Shown here piece after piece: positions 44,065 to 53,424 of a stretch of DNA of 64,000 nucleotides (position 1 is the stretch's first letter; every line of letters starts with the position of its first letter). The stretch covers positions 248,001 through 312,000 of the forward strand of contig NZ_JAFEJG010000004.1 in the NCBI RefSeq assembly GCF_016888335.1, read 5' to 3'. Source of the DNA: Janibacter endophyticus (lineage in GTDB: Bacteria; Actinomycetota; Actinomycetes; Actinomycetales; Dermatophilaceae). The notes under the pieces are model-generated. The model was not told the DNA's origin, did no database searches, and was given only the letters and a program-made list of their open reading frames with translations. A program made the translations under genes and the position numbers.

Positions 44065-45938
44065 GAGTAGTGCTGCGCCGGGTAGCGCTGCGCCAGGGCC
44101 TGCTGGGCCCGGCGCACCGTCTGGAAGGCGGCCCGCAACGACCGCTGCTCCAACGCAGTGAGCTCGTCAGGGCTGATCCGCGAGTCCGGGGTCAGCCCGG
44201 CCCTCGTCTGCCGGGCCTGGTGCTCGAGCCGGACCTGCGAGATCAGCTCCAGCGCGTGGACCAGGCTCCCTGCCGTGGTCTCGCTCATCGCCCCGCACCG
44301 ACCCGCGGCGAGCAGCCGCGAGCGGGTGCTCACCGATGCGAGCCCGTTGCCGAGCGCGTGCACCCGCGCCAGGTCGACGATGGCGCCGATGCCGCCCCGC
44401 TTGAGGTCGAGCGTGTCCTTGTGCTCGCCGGCCTTGGCGAGGACGAAGCCGCGGAAGAAGCCGAGCGGTGGCTCGTTGAGCACCGCCTGCTTGGCCAGAT
44501 GGGCGAGGAAGAGCGTCCCCTGCGGGGCCCGTGCGGTGACCTCGGCGGTCAGCGCCTCGTGCAGCCCGCGGTCACCCGCCAGCGGCCGGGAGTCGAAGAA
44601 GATGCTCGCGGTGAGGACGGCGTCGCTGACCGGCTGCTCGATCCACTGCCGGAACTCGCGGCGCCACCCGCTGAGGCGTTGCCGCCAGCGCGGGTTCGAG
44701 GCCATCACGTCGCCGTCGCACCTCGGGTATCCCGCGGTCTCGAGCCCGGTGACGACCCGCTCGGCCAGTGCCGCGACGTACTCCTCCGCACCCTCGGGAG
44801 CGTCGTCGGCGACGATCACGGCGTGGTCCTGGTCGCTCCCGAGGGCCTGCTCGTGACGGGCCTTCGACCCGAGGACCATCCAGCAGTAGGAGGGGGCCGG
44901 TCCCCACCCTTCGGCCTCCAGCTCGGCCTCGACCAGGGCGATGATGCGGCGCTCGACGGCGTCACCGACCGCGGTCACCATCCGGGTGATGTCCCCGGCG
45001 CTGACCTCCTGCTCGACGAGCTGGTCGACGATCCGCGGGAGCCGGGCGGCGACGGCCGCGACCCCCGCGACGTCGGTCTGCTTGGCGACGTCACCCGCGA
45101 CGTAGACGGCGCTGACCCGCTCGAGACGCATGAGGTCGGTCGTCGTCACCATGCCGATCGGACGCCCACCCTCGACGACGGGCAGGTGGTGGATGTTGGC
45201 CTGCGTCATCGTCAGCAGCAGCTCGAGGGCCGAGGCGTCGGCGTCGGCGACGAGCGGGTCGGGCGTCATGACCTCGTCGACCGGTCGTGCCGGGTCGAGG
45301 CCCTCGGCGACGACGCGCCGGCGCAGGTCACGGTCGGTGAGGATGCCGACGAGCCGCTCGCCGTCGAGCACGAGCAGGCTCGAGACGCCTTCGGCCGTCA
45401 TCTCCTGGGCCGCCTCGGCGATCGCCGCACCGAGCGGCACCGTCACCGGCTCGCGGCGCGCGACCTCGCGCGCCGACACCCGCAGGATCGCCTCCCCGTG
45501 GCCGGTGGACCGGGTCCCCGTCGCCGTCGGGCGGAGCCGGTCGGTGCGCTCCATGTCGAAGTGGTCGGCGAACCGGGGGTAGGCGCCCGAGAGCTCGTGG
45601 AAGACCGCGGCCGGCAGGTGGAGCGCGAGCGTGTCCTCCATCGCGACGACGTCGAAGCGTGACGGGTTGCCGCCGACGAGCGTCGTCGAGCCCGCCGTCG
45701 TGCCCTCGGCGCCCTGGCGGACCAGACCACCGTCGGCGTCCCGGATCTCGATCGCGCCCGACCGCACGAGGTAGAGATCATCGGAGTCGCGGCCCACGGC
45801 CATGAGGTGGCTGCCACGGCGGTAGTAGCGCGAGGTCATCCGGCGCGGCAGCGAGCGGCGCACCGACTCGGGCAGGGCGTCGAAGGGCGCGTGCCGGCTG
45901 AGGAAGTCGGCGACCTCGGCGAGCTCGGTGTCGGCCAT
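44061..45938 (-). CDS. cNMP-binding, tandem CBS and DUF294 nucleotidyltransferase-like signalling protein
   Basis: Product of 625 aa. In order: a cyclic-nucleotide-binding domain (about 15-130, SRYYRRGSHLMAVGRDSDDL), two CBS domains (about 155-275, LVGILTDRDLRRRV and RPIGMVTTTDLMRLE), a DUF294 nucleotidyltransferase-like domain (VLGSKARHEQALGSDQDHA, the GS...E...SDxD pattern) and a C-terminal helical DUF294 domain. It could sense adenine nucleotides and modify a partner. It forms a coupled pair with the exonuclease downstream. ATG 45938 is the family start. Confidence 0.9.
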   Translation of the reverse strand: MADTELAEVADFLSRHAPFDALPESVRRSLPRRMTSRYYRRGSHLMAVGRDSDDLYLVRSGAIEIRDADGGLVRQGAEGTTAGSTTLVGGNPSRFDVVAMEDTLALHLPAAVFHELSGAYPRFADHFDMERTDRLRPTATGTRSTGHGEAILRVSAREVARREPVTVPLGAAIAEAAQEMTAEGVSSLLVLDGERLVGILTDRDLRRRVVAEGLDPARPVDEVMTPDPLVADADASALELLLTMTQANIHHLPVVEGGRPIGMVTTTDLMRLERVSAVYVAGDVAKQTDVAGVAAVAARLPRIVDQLVEQEVSAGDITRMVTAVGDAVERRIIALVEAELEAEGWGPAPSYCWMVLGSKARHEQALGSDQDHAVIVADDAPEGAEEYVAALAERVVTGLETAGYPRCDGDVMASNPRWRQRLSGWRREFRQWIEQPVSDAVLTASIFFDSRPLAGDRGLHEALTAEVTARAPQGTLFLAHLAKQAVLNEPPLGFFRGFVLAKAGEHKDTLDLKRGGIGAIVDLARVHALGNGLASVSTRSRLLAAGRCGAMSETTAGSLVHALELISQVRLEHQARQTRAGLTPDSRISPDELTALEQRSLRAAFQTVRRAQQALAQRYPAQHYS

Positions 45939-46000
45939 GCCCTCATCGTGGCAGCCGAGGCTCGGCTGCCGCCGGGCTACGCACGAACCTGCGGATCCCC

Positions 46001-47521
46001 TCAGGTCGAGTGAGTCACCCGGCCCGCGACGAGGGTGGCGACGGGCCGGGTCTCGCGCAGGCGTGCGGCGGCCTCGGCAGACCCCGATCGTCGAGGCGCC
46101 CTCGGGTGCTCGTCGAGCAGCACGAGGTCCCCCGGCCCGCCGATGGCCAGGGCGGCGATCCCGTCGGTCGACGCGGCGAGAGCCTCGGCGACCGTGAGCG
46201 CCTCCGTGGGTGACCACGGCTCGCGGTCGTCGGCGCTGCGGTGGACGGCGGCGGCCGCCGCGAGCCACGGGTCGAGCGGTGAGACGGGCGCGTCCGACCC
46301 GAGGCGCAGCTCGACCCCGGCGTCGCGCATCGAGCCGAAGGCGAAGGCCCGGTCCATGCGGTCCGGCCACAGCTGGAGCGAGGTGTCGCGGTCGTCGAGC
46401 AGGTGCGCCGGCTGCACGCTCGCGCGCACGCCGAGGACCGCCATCCGCGGGAGGTCCTCGAGCCGGACGAGCTGGGCGTGCTCGATCGCGCCCCGCGCGC
46501 CGGTGGCCTCGAACGCGTCGAGCACCTCCGCCACCGCCGCGTCGCCGATCGCGTGGATCGCGGCCTCGAGCCCGGCAGCGTGCGCGCGGGTCATGAGGTC
46601 GACGAGCTCCGCGGGGTCGACGTTGCGCTTGCCGCGCGGGAAGGCCGGGTCGGGCGTCCCGGCAAAGGGCTCGCAGCACCAGGCCGTGCGGGTGTTGAGC
46701 GAGCCGTCGCTGATGACCTTGAGCGGGCCCATGGTCACGAGGCCGTGAGCGTCGAGGACGTCACCGGTGCGGTGGCCGGCCTCGATGACGTGGTCCAGCC
46801 CGGCCGGGTACGTCGCGGGGCGGACGCGCAGCCGGTCCAGCCCCTCGGAGACCCGCCACGGCCACTCGACGAAGCCGTCGTGGAACTCCATGTCGACGAT
46901 CCCGACGACGCCCTTCGCCGCAGCGTTGTGCTGCGCGGTCTCGGCGGCCTCTCGCGCTCGGTCCGGGTGGGTCGGGAGCTCGCCGAGGCGGAAGTAGATC
47001 TCGAACCACTCGTCCTCGTCGATCGAGCCCGGCCGCGGCTCGACCCCGAGCAGGCCGTACGCGGCGGTGCTCAGCCAGCCCGCGTGGCAGTCGCCGCTGA
47101 TGAGGACGGTCGGGCGGGCGCCGACGACGGCGTCAAGCTCGGCGGTGCTCGGCATCCGCGACCACTGCCCGAGGCGGAAGCCGAAGCCCTGGAGCACCTC
47201 CCCCACGACGGGGGCGTCCGGGCCGTCGAGGTGCGCGCGGATCCGGGCGAGGACGGCGTCTGGGCCGTCCGTGCCGCTGACGTCGAGGCGGCCGACGACA
47301 CCCTCCCACTGAGCCATGTGGACGTGCGCGTCCCACAGCCCCGGCATCGCCCAGCGGCCACCGGCGTCGACCAGCTCGGCCCCGGCGGTGGGGAGGCCAG
47401 GACCGATCTCGGTGATGACGCCGTCGGTGATGCGCAGGTCGACGGTGGCCGCGTCGAGGTCGGGCCGGGCAGCGGCGAGGTCGACGAGACGGACGTCCCG
47501 GACGACGGACGAGGTGCTCAT
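46001..47521 (-). CDS. Amidohydrolase family protein (YtcJ-like)
   Basis: Product of 506 aa. The amidohydrolase-3 layout has the N-terminal metal motif LWDAHVHMAQ, then ISDGSLNTRTAW, AAIHAIGDAAVAEVL and the distal Asp in LRLGSDAPVSPLDPW. It matches the YtcJ/exoenzyme-like group of about 500-540 aa, whose substrates are mostly unknown (cyclic amides or formamides). ATG 47521. It lies 62 nt upstream of the cNMP/CBS gene on the same strand and may be co-transcribed. Confidence 0.85.
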   Translation of the reverse strand: MSTSSVVRDVRLVDLAAARPDLDAATVDLRITDGVITEIGPGLPTAGAELVDAGGRWAMPGLWDAHVHMAQWEGVVGRLDVSGTDGPDAVLARIRAHLDGPDAPVVGEVLQGFGFRLGQWSRMPSTAELDAVVGARPTVLISGDCHAGWLSTAAYGLLGVEPRPGSIDEDEWFEIYFRLGELPTHPDRAREAAETAQHNAAAKGVVGIVDMEFHDGFVEWPWRVSEGLDRLRVRPATYPAGLDHVIEAGHRTGDVLDAHGLVTMGPLKVISDGSLNTRTAWCCEPFAGTPDPAFPRGKRNVDPAELVDLMTRAHAAGLEAAIHAIGDAAVAEVLDAFEATGARGAIEHAQLVRLEDLPRMAVLGVRASVQPAHLLDDRDTSLQLWPDRMDRAFAFGSMRDAGVELRLGSDAPVSPLDPWLAAAAAVHRSADDREPWSPTEALTVAEALAASTDGIAALAIGGPGDLVLLDEHPRAPRRSGSAEAAARLRETRPVATLVAGRVTHST

Positions 47522-47648
47522 CCTGCCGACCCTAGACTCGCCGACGTACGTTCGCGGACCTGGGCGGGGACGCCGGCCTCGAGCCACCCCTTCGCCCACC
47601 CGCGCCACCCCGTGATCGACCCGGATCGCGGGGGGCTAGATTCCGCGC

Positions 47649-48622
47649 GTGACCGCGACCCCCGAGCTCGAGATCGCCCTGCCACGGCGGCGGCGACGGT
47701 TCGTCCAGCACCCGGTCGCCTCCGTGCTCGTCGGGGCGATGCTCTTCGGCACCGCGGGCGTCGCGCAGGGTTTCGCCGCGGTGGACGCCTCCCCCGTCGC
47801 GGTGGGAGCGATGCGGCTCGCCGCAGGGGCGCTGGTCGTCACCGCCTTCGTCATGAGCAGAGGCGTGACGCTCCGGCACGTCGTCGGGATGTGGCGGGCC
47901 AAGGCCACGCTCGTGGCCGCCGCGGGGGCCGCGGCCTACCAGCCCTTCTTCTTCGGTGGCATCGGCCTGGCGGGCGTACCGCTGGGCACGCTCGTCGCCG
48001 TCGGCAGCGCACCCGTGGCCACGGGCCCATCGCCTGGCTCGTCCTGCGCGAGCGCCCCACCCGGCACTGGGCGATCGCCACTTTCGTGTGCGTCGCCGGG
48101 CTCGCACTCCTCACCGGCGCGGGCACCGGTCGCTCCGCGCTGCTCGGCATGCTCCTCGCCCTCGGTGCGGGCGCGTCGATCGCCACCTTCAGCGTCGCCG
48201 CCAAGCGGATGCTGCTGCGCGGGGTGAGCACCCCCGAGGTGCTCGCCTCGACCTTCCTCCTCGGGTCGCGCGTCATGCTCCCGGTTGCCGCCGTCCTCGG
48301 CATCGGATGGGTCGCCACCGCGCCCGGCCTGGCGCTCACCGTCTGGCTGGGCGTCGCGACGATGGGCCTGGCCAACGTGCTCTACACGCGCGGCCTCGGC
48401 GGGCTGCCCGCACCGACGGCCGCGACGCTCACCCTCACCGACCCGCTCACCGCAACGTTGCTCGGCTGGCTCCTGCTCGGCCAGGCCCTCGCGCCGCTGG
48501 GCTGGGCCGGGCTGGCGGTCCTCTTCGCGGGGCTGGTCCTCCAGGGCGTCTGGGCCAGCCGCCGACCGCGACCGGCTCACGTCACCCCCGACCCAGCCCT
48601 CCCCCCTTCGCCGATAGCGTGA
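47649..48622 (+). pseudogene. EamA/RhaT-type DMT transporter with a frameshift
   Basis: From GTG 47649 the frame encodes the first EamA half (VGAMLFGTAGVAQGF, AYQPFFFGGIGLAGVPLGTL) to APVATG near 48024. The natural continuation, IAWLVLRERPTRHW, then ATFSVAAKRMLLRG and LTLTDPLTATLLGWLLLGQ, is in a different frame and runs to 48622. One missing base in the C-run around 48024-48030 explains it. Ten-helix EamA proteins need both halves, so the transporter is probably lost unless this is a sequencing error. The 3' end overlaps the next gene's GTG by 4 nt. Confidence 0.85.
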
Positions 48623-49197
48623 GCGACGTGGACCTCCTCGTCGTCGCCGCCATCGAGGCCGAGGCCGCCTATGTGCCGGCCGGGCTGCCCCTGCTCGTCA
48701 CCGGCGTCGGCAAGACCCTCGCCGCCGTGCAGGTGACGCGGACGCTCGCGACCCACCCGCACCGGGACCGCCTCACCGTCGTCAACATCGGCACGGCGGG
48801 TGCGCTGCGGGACGGGCTGGCGGGGACCTTCGAGATCGGGACGGTGCTCAACCACGACCTCTCCGCCGAACCCATCCGACGGCTCGGGCTCGACCCGCGG
48901 GAGCGGCTCGTCATCGACGAGAGCCTGCCGACGACGCTCGCCAGCGGTGACCTCTTCGTCACCGATCCCGCGGTCCGCGCCCGGCTCGCCGAGCGCGCTG
49001 ACCTCGTCGACATGGAGGGCTACGCGATCGCCCTCGCGTGCGAGGAGATGGGTGTCCCGCTGCGAATGGTCAAGCACGTCAGCGACAACGCCGACGAGAC
49101 CGCCCACGACTGGTCGGCCGCGGTCGACGGGTGCGCCCGGGAGCTCGGCGCGTGGCTGCACGACCTCGTGGAATCCGACGGCGCCGCCCGGAGTTGA
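48619..49197 (+). CDS. Nucleoside phosphorylase/MTA-SAH nucleosidase-like protein
   Basis: Product of 192 aa. It starts LLVVAAIEAEAAYVP and contains TVVNIGTAGALRDGL and the active-site segment LVDMEGYAIALACEEMGVP (Met-Glu nucleoside site). The fold is that of MTAN and futalosine hydrolase. At 192 aa it is shorter than MTAN (about 230), closer to the small actinobacterial group. GTG 48619 overlaps the broken EamA gene end. It probably cleaves a purine nucleoside in the cytoplasm. Confidence 0.82.
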   Translation: MSDVDLLVVAAIEAEAAYVPAGLPLLVTGVGKTLAAVQVTRTLATHPHRDRLTVVNIGTAGALRDGLAGTFEIGTVLNHDLSAEPIRRLGLDPRERLVIDESLPTTLASGDLFVTDPAVRARLAERADLVDMEGYAIALACEEMGVPLRMVKHVSDNADETAHDWSAAVDGCARELGAWLHDLVESDGAARS

Positions 49198-49204
49198 GGG
49201 GAGC

Positions 49205-49615
49205 ATGATGGCGACGATCTACGGGTACGAGAGGTACGAGCGGGCGCGGGGCTTCTTCGAGGACGGGCAGTACCTCGACGCCGCCCGCGAGCTCGAGGAG
49301 CTTTTTACCGACGTGGCTGCCGCCCGCGCCGAGGCGACCGACACGGACCCCGTCGGGCACGGTCTCGCCGAGCCCCGGCTCCTGCTCGCCCGCGCCTACT
49401 TCCACTCCGCCCAGCTGCGCCGCGCCGAGGAGGCCGCCCGCCAGGTCATCGACGAGGACCCGCAGGATGCCTACGCGCACCTGCTCCTCGGTCGCACCCT
49501 CGAGCGCGTCGGCCGCAAGGCCGAGGCGAAGGGGCCGCTGCGCATGGCCGAACTGCTCGGCGGGTACACCTCGTCCGGCGGCCCGACGACCGACGTCACC
49601 GACGACGCGATCTGA
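49205..49615 (+). CDS. Tetratricopeptide-repeat protein
   Basis: Product of 136 aa. At least two TPR units are visible: RARGFFEDGQYLDAARELEE and LLARAYFHSAQLRRAEEAAR followed by DAYAHLLLGRTLERVGRK. TPR residues (W/L-x-x-G/A-x-x-Y, A at 20, 27) fit. ATG 49205 follows GAGGGGAG. It lies 7 nt after the nucleosidase stop, so same operon. A small adaptor; partners unknown. Confidence 0.85.
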   Translation: MMATIYGYERYERARGFFEDGQYLDAARELEELFTDVAAARAEATDTDPVGHGLAEPRLLLARAYFHSAQLRRAEEAARQVIDEDPQDAYAHLLLGRTLERVGRKAEAKGPLRMAELLGGYTSSGGPTTDVTDDAI

Positions 49616-49654
49616 GCGCGGCCCCGTCGACCGGCCCGCGGTCCGGTCCGCGGA

Positions 49655-51058
<1,404 letters not shown>

Positions 51059-51093
51059 ACCCGCGACGCTACGCGCCTCCTGGGCGAAGGGGG

Positions 51094-51744
51094 TCAGCCG
51101 GCGGGGGCGGGTTCGGGCGCCCTGGCGAGCCGCCCGGCGGCCGAGGCGATGCCGAGCCAGGTGTGCCGGTTGCCGGCCCAGCACCAACCGACCTTCGGCG
51201 CGCCGTCGCGCTCCTTGCCTCCGTCACGCTCGGCACCGCCGCTGATCCAGATCGCGGGGGTGCGCTTGTCGAGGCCGAGGCCGGCCTTCTTCGGCTTGCG
51301 CGAGGCGATCGTCATGAAGCAGTGGTTCGGCTCGAGCTGGGACGGGTCCTGGAGCAGCCACGAGATGCCCTCGCTGATCGTCAGCGGGGTGCGACCGCGG
51401 CCGAGGATCTCCGGCAACGCCTCCTCGGGGCTCCAGTCGCGCAGGTCGTCACCCCGCTCGACGCCCTTGAGCACGTACATCAGCGCGTCCGGCACCTTGA
51501 CCTCGGCGATGGGAGCGAACTGCGCGAGGTCGGTCATGTCCGGCACGACGAAGCCTGGCTTGCCGACGCGGGTCAGCAGCGGCGCCAGCCGTGCCGCCGG
51601 CACGAGCGACGGGTGGATGACGAGCGTCCCTGTGCACGCCAGAAGGTCGCCCCCGACCATCTCGACGAGCTCCTCCTCGTCGCGACCGGTCAGCTCCTCG
51701 AGACCGAGGTCGAGGAGCCGGTCGAGCTGCTGGGCGATGAACAT
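51094..51744 (-). CDS. DUF5701-like protein
   Basis: Product of 216 aa. Features include [39 protein letters not shown] and an aromatic, Cys-containing C-terminal segment [19 protein letters not shown]. This matches the actinobacterial DUF5701 family as I recall it; no catalytic motif is evident. No signal or membrane segment. ATG 51744. Same strand as fumC and 35 nt upstream of it, so possibly co-transcribed; the LOG gene precedes it by 16 nt. Confidence 0.7.
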   Translation of the reverse strand: MFIAQQLDRLLDLGLEELTGRDEEELVEMVGGDLLACTGTLVIHPSLVPAARLAPLLTRVGKPGFVVPDMTDLAQFAPIAEVKVPDALMYVLKGVERGDDLRDWSPEEALPEILGRGRTPLTISEGISWLLQDPSQLEPNHCFMTIASRKPKKAGLGLDKRTPAIWISGGAERDGGKERDGAPKVGWCWAGNRHTWLGIASAAGRLARAPEPAPAG

Positions 51745-51760
51745 GCGTCCAGTCTCGTCC

Positions 51761-52360
51761 TCAGCTGCCGGGGCGCAAAATACAGGTCTCCCCCGCGCTC
51801 GCCCGCTCCGCCAGCCCCTCGAGGGCCGCCTCGAGCGTCGCGGCGACGACGACGTCCTCGAGACTGGCCTCGGAGACGAAACCCGCCTCGTAGATACCCC
51901 GCAGCGCGGAGAGCAGCGGCTGCCAGAACCCCTGGCCGCTGCCCGTGTGAGCGTCGAGCAGGGCGATCGGCGTCGAGTGCAGCCCGATCTGCCGCCACGT
52001 CCACACCTCGAAGAACTCCTCCAGCGTCCCGATCCCGCCGGGCAGCACGAGGAAGGCATCGGCGTGCTCGGCCATGCGCGCCTTGCGCTCGTGCATCGAG
52101 TCGACGACGTGCAGCTCGGTGAGGTCCTGACGACCCCACTCCCGGTCGACCATGAAGCCCGGGATGATCCCGACGACCTCGCCCCCTTCGCCCAGCGCGC
52201 CGTCGGCCAGGGCGCCCATGAGGCCGCTGCCGCCCCCGCCGTAGACCACCCGGATCCCGCGACGGGCCAGGCCCGCCCCGACCTCCCGGGCGACGTCGAG
52301 CAGCGCCGAGTCGGTGCCCGGGCTCGACGCGCAGAAGACGCAAATGCTGCGAAGGCTCAC
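51761..52360 (-). CDS. LOG family protein (cytokinin riboside 5'-monophosphate phosphoribohydrolase)
   Basis: Product of 199 aa. The family signatures are SICVFCASSPG, VVYGGGGSGLMGALADGAL and FLVLPGGIGTLEEFFEVW (PGGxGTxxE). LOG enzymes cleave nucleoside 5'-monophosphates to base and ribose 5-phosphate. GTG 52360 gives the family start; more upstream in-frame codons encode unrelated sequence. First gene of the LOG-DUF5701-fumC group on the minus strand. Confidence 0.93.
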   Translation of the reverse strand: MSLRSICVFCASSPGTDSALLDVAREVGAGLARRGIRVVYGGGGSGLMGALADGALGEGGEVVGIIPGFMVDREWGRQDLTELHVVDSMHERKARMAEHADAFLVLPGGIGTLEEFFEVWTWRQIGLHSTPIALLDAHTGSGQGFWQPLLSALRGIYEAGFVSEASLEDVVVAATLEAALEGLAERASAGETCILRPGS

Positions 52361-52433
52361 CCGCCAACGATAGGCGTGCGTCACAACCCCACCCCTGACG
52401 ACCGGCACCGGGGCTGAGGCTCCTCGTGGACCC

Positions 52434-52525
52434 GTGACGCGCGGTCAGACGAAGCGGCTGGTCGCCATCCTCTTCCTCGCCAACGTCGTGAACTTCTACG
52501 ACCGGACGATCCCGGCCGTCCCTCT
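52434..52525 (+). pseudogene. MFS transporter remnant (N-terminus only)
   Basis: From GTG 52434 the frame reads TKRLVAILFLANVVNFYDRT, the start and first helix of a spinster-type MFS transporter (LLFLANVVNFYDR is typical), then IPAV. After about 30 codons the similarity stops and the frame becomes Arg/Pro-rich, ending at 52670. The rest of the about 400-aa transporter is absent. This is a truncated relic left after deletion, next to inverted repeats at 52548-52594 and 52742-52768. Confidence 0.7.
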
Positions 52526-52547
52526 TCGCCGGGGCCGGCTACCCCAG

Positions 52548-52594
52548 CCGTGGCCGAGAAACCGTGCCACGACCGAGATTCTTCTCGGCCACGG
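52548..52594. repeat. 13-bp inverted repeat next to the MFS remnant
   Basis: Perfect arms CCGTGGCCGAGAA (52548-52560) and TTCTCGGCCACGG (52582-52594) with a 21-nt loop. It lies where the MFS remnant loses similarity. It could be a terminator or a scar of the deletion event. No target-site duplication is visible. Confidence 0.5.
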
Positions 52595-52741
52595 TCCACC
52601 CAGGCGGTCCGGGCACGACTTTGCGGCCAGCGGACGAGGCGACGGGCCGACCCCGCGTCACGCGAGCTGATCCCCCTTCGCCCGGCACCCCTTCGCCCGG
52701 CAATGTTCCTGGAACCCGACAACGGTTCCCGGGTGAAACGC

Positions 52742-52768
52742 ACCTTTATCGGATAACCCGATAAAGGT
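52742..52768 (-). terminator. Hairpin terminator after pcm
   Basis: Perfect 11-bp arms ACCTTTATCGG (52742-52752) and CCGATAAAGGT (52758-52768), loop ATAAC. The right arm touches the pcm stop codon. AT-rich arms are unusual for this window. Confidence 0.6.
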
Positions 52769-53370
52769 CAGTCCTCCACGAGCGGGACGAAGCGGTAGGC
52801 GCCGTGCTCGGACGTCGACACGGCGCCGTCCTCCCCCTTCGTGACGCGGACCATGCGGCCCGCGACGGGGACGACCAGGCGGCCGCCCGGGGCCAGCTGG
52901 TCGATAAGGCTCGTCGGCAGGGCGTTGGCCATGGCGGAGACGAGGATCCGGTCGAAGGGGGCGAGGCCGGGGGCGCCGAGGACGCCGGGGGCGGCAAGCA
53001 TCACCTCGGCCCACGGCCGCTGCGTCCGCGCGAGGTTGCCTGCTCCCCACTCCGCGAGCTCGGCGATCCGCTCGACCCCGACCACCTGAGCGTCCGGGCC
53101 GACGAGGTGAGCGAGCAGCGCCGTCGTCCAGCCCGACCCGGCGCCGACGTCGAGGACCCGCTGCCCCGGCGACACCTCGAGCAGGGTGAGCATCGCCCGG
53201 ACCGTCCGCGGCTGCGAGCTCGTCTGCCCCTGACCGATCGGCAGCGGCCCGTCGTGACCGCACCGGGTGAGCTCCCCGGGCCGCAGGAAGTCGGCCCGCG
53301 GCGTGGCCCGGAAGGCCTCGTCCAGCGTGCGTTCGGCCGAATCCCGGACACCGTCCGGCATGGGTGACAT
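52768..53370 (-). CDS. pcm: Protein-L-isoaspartate O-methyltransferase
   Basis: Product of 200 aa. PCMT markers: FLRPGELTRCGHDGPLPIGQ, QTSSQPRTVRAMLTLLE and the SAM motif RVLDVGAGSGWTTALLAHLVG, then FDRILVSAMANALP and LAPGGRLVVPV. It methylates isoaspartyl residues to start protein repair. The Cys/His segment before the SAM motif differs from classical Pcm, but the QTxSQPxxV signature is present. Start may be 53361, 53370 or 53379 (three in-frame ATGs). Divergent from the interrupted fadD with 54 nt between. Confidence 0.85.
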   Translation of the reverse strand: MSPMPDGVRDSAERTLDEAFRATPRADFLRPGELTRCGHDGPLPIGQGQTSSQPRTVRAMLTLLEVSPGQRVLDVGAGSGWTTALLAHLVGPDAQVVGVERIAELAEWGAGNLARTQRPWAEVMLAAPGVLGAPGLAPFDRILVSAMANALPTSLIDQLAPGGRLVVPVAGRMVRVTKGEDGAVSTSEHGAYRFVPLVED

Positions 53371-53424
53371 GCTGCCCATCATCCTCGGCAACGGCGCCGG
53401 GGACCGCCGAAGGGGCAGATCGAC

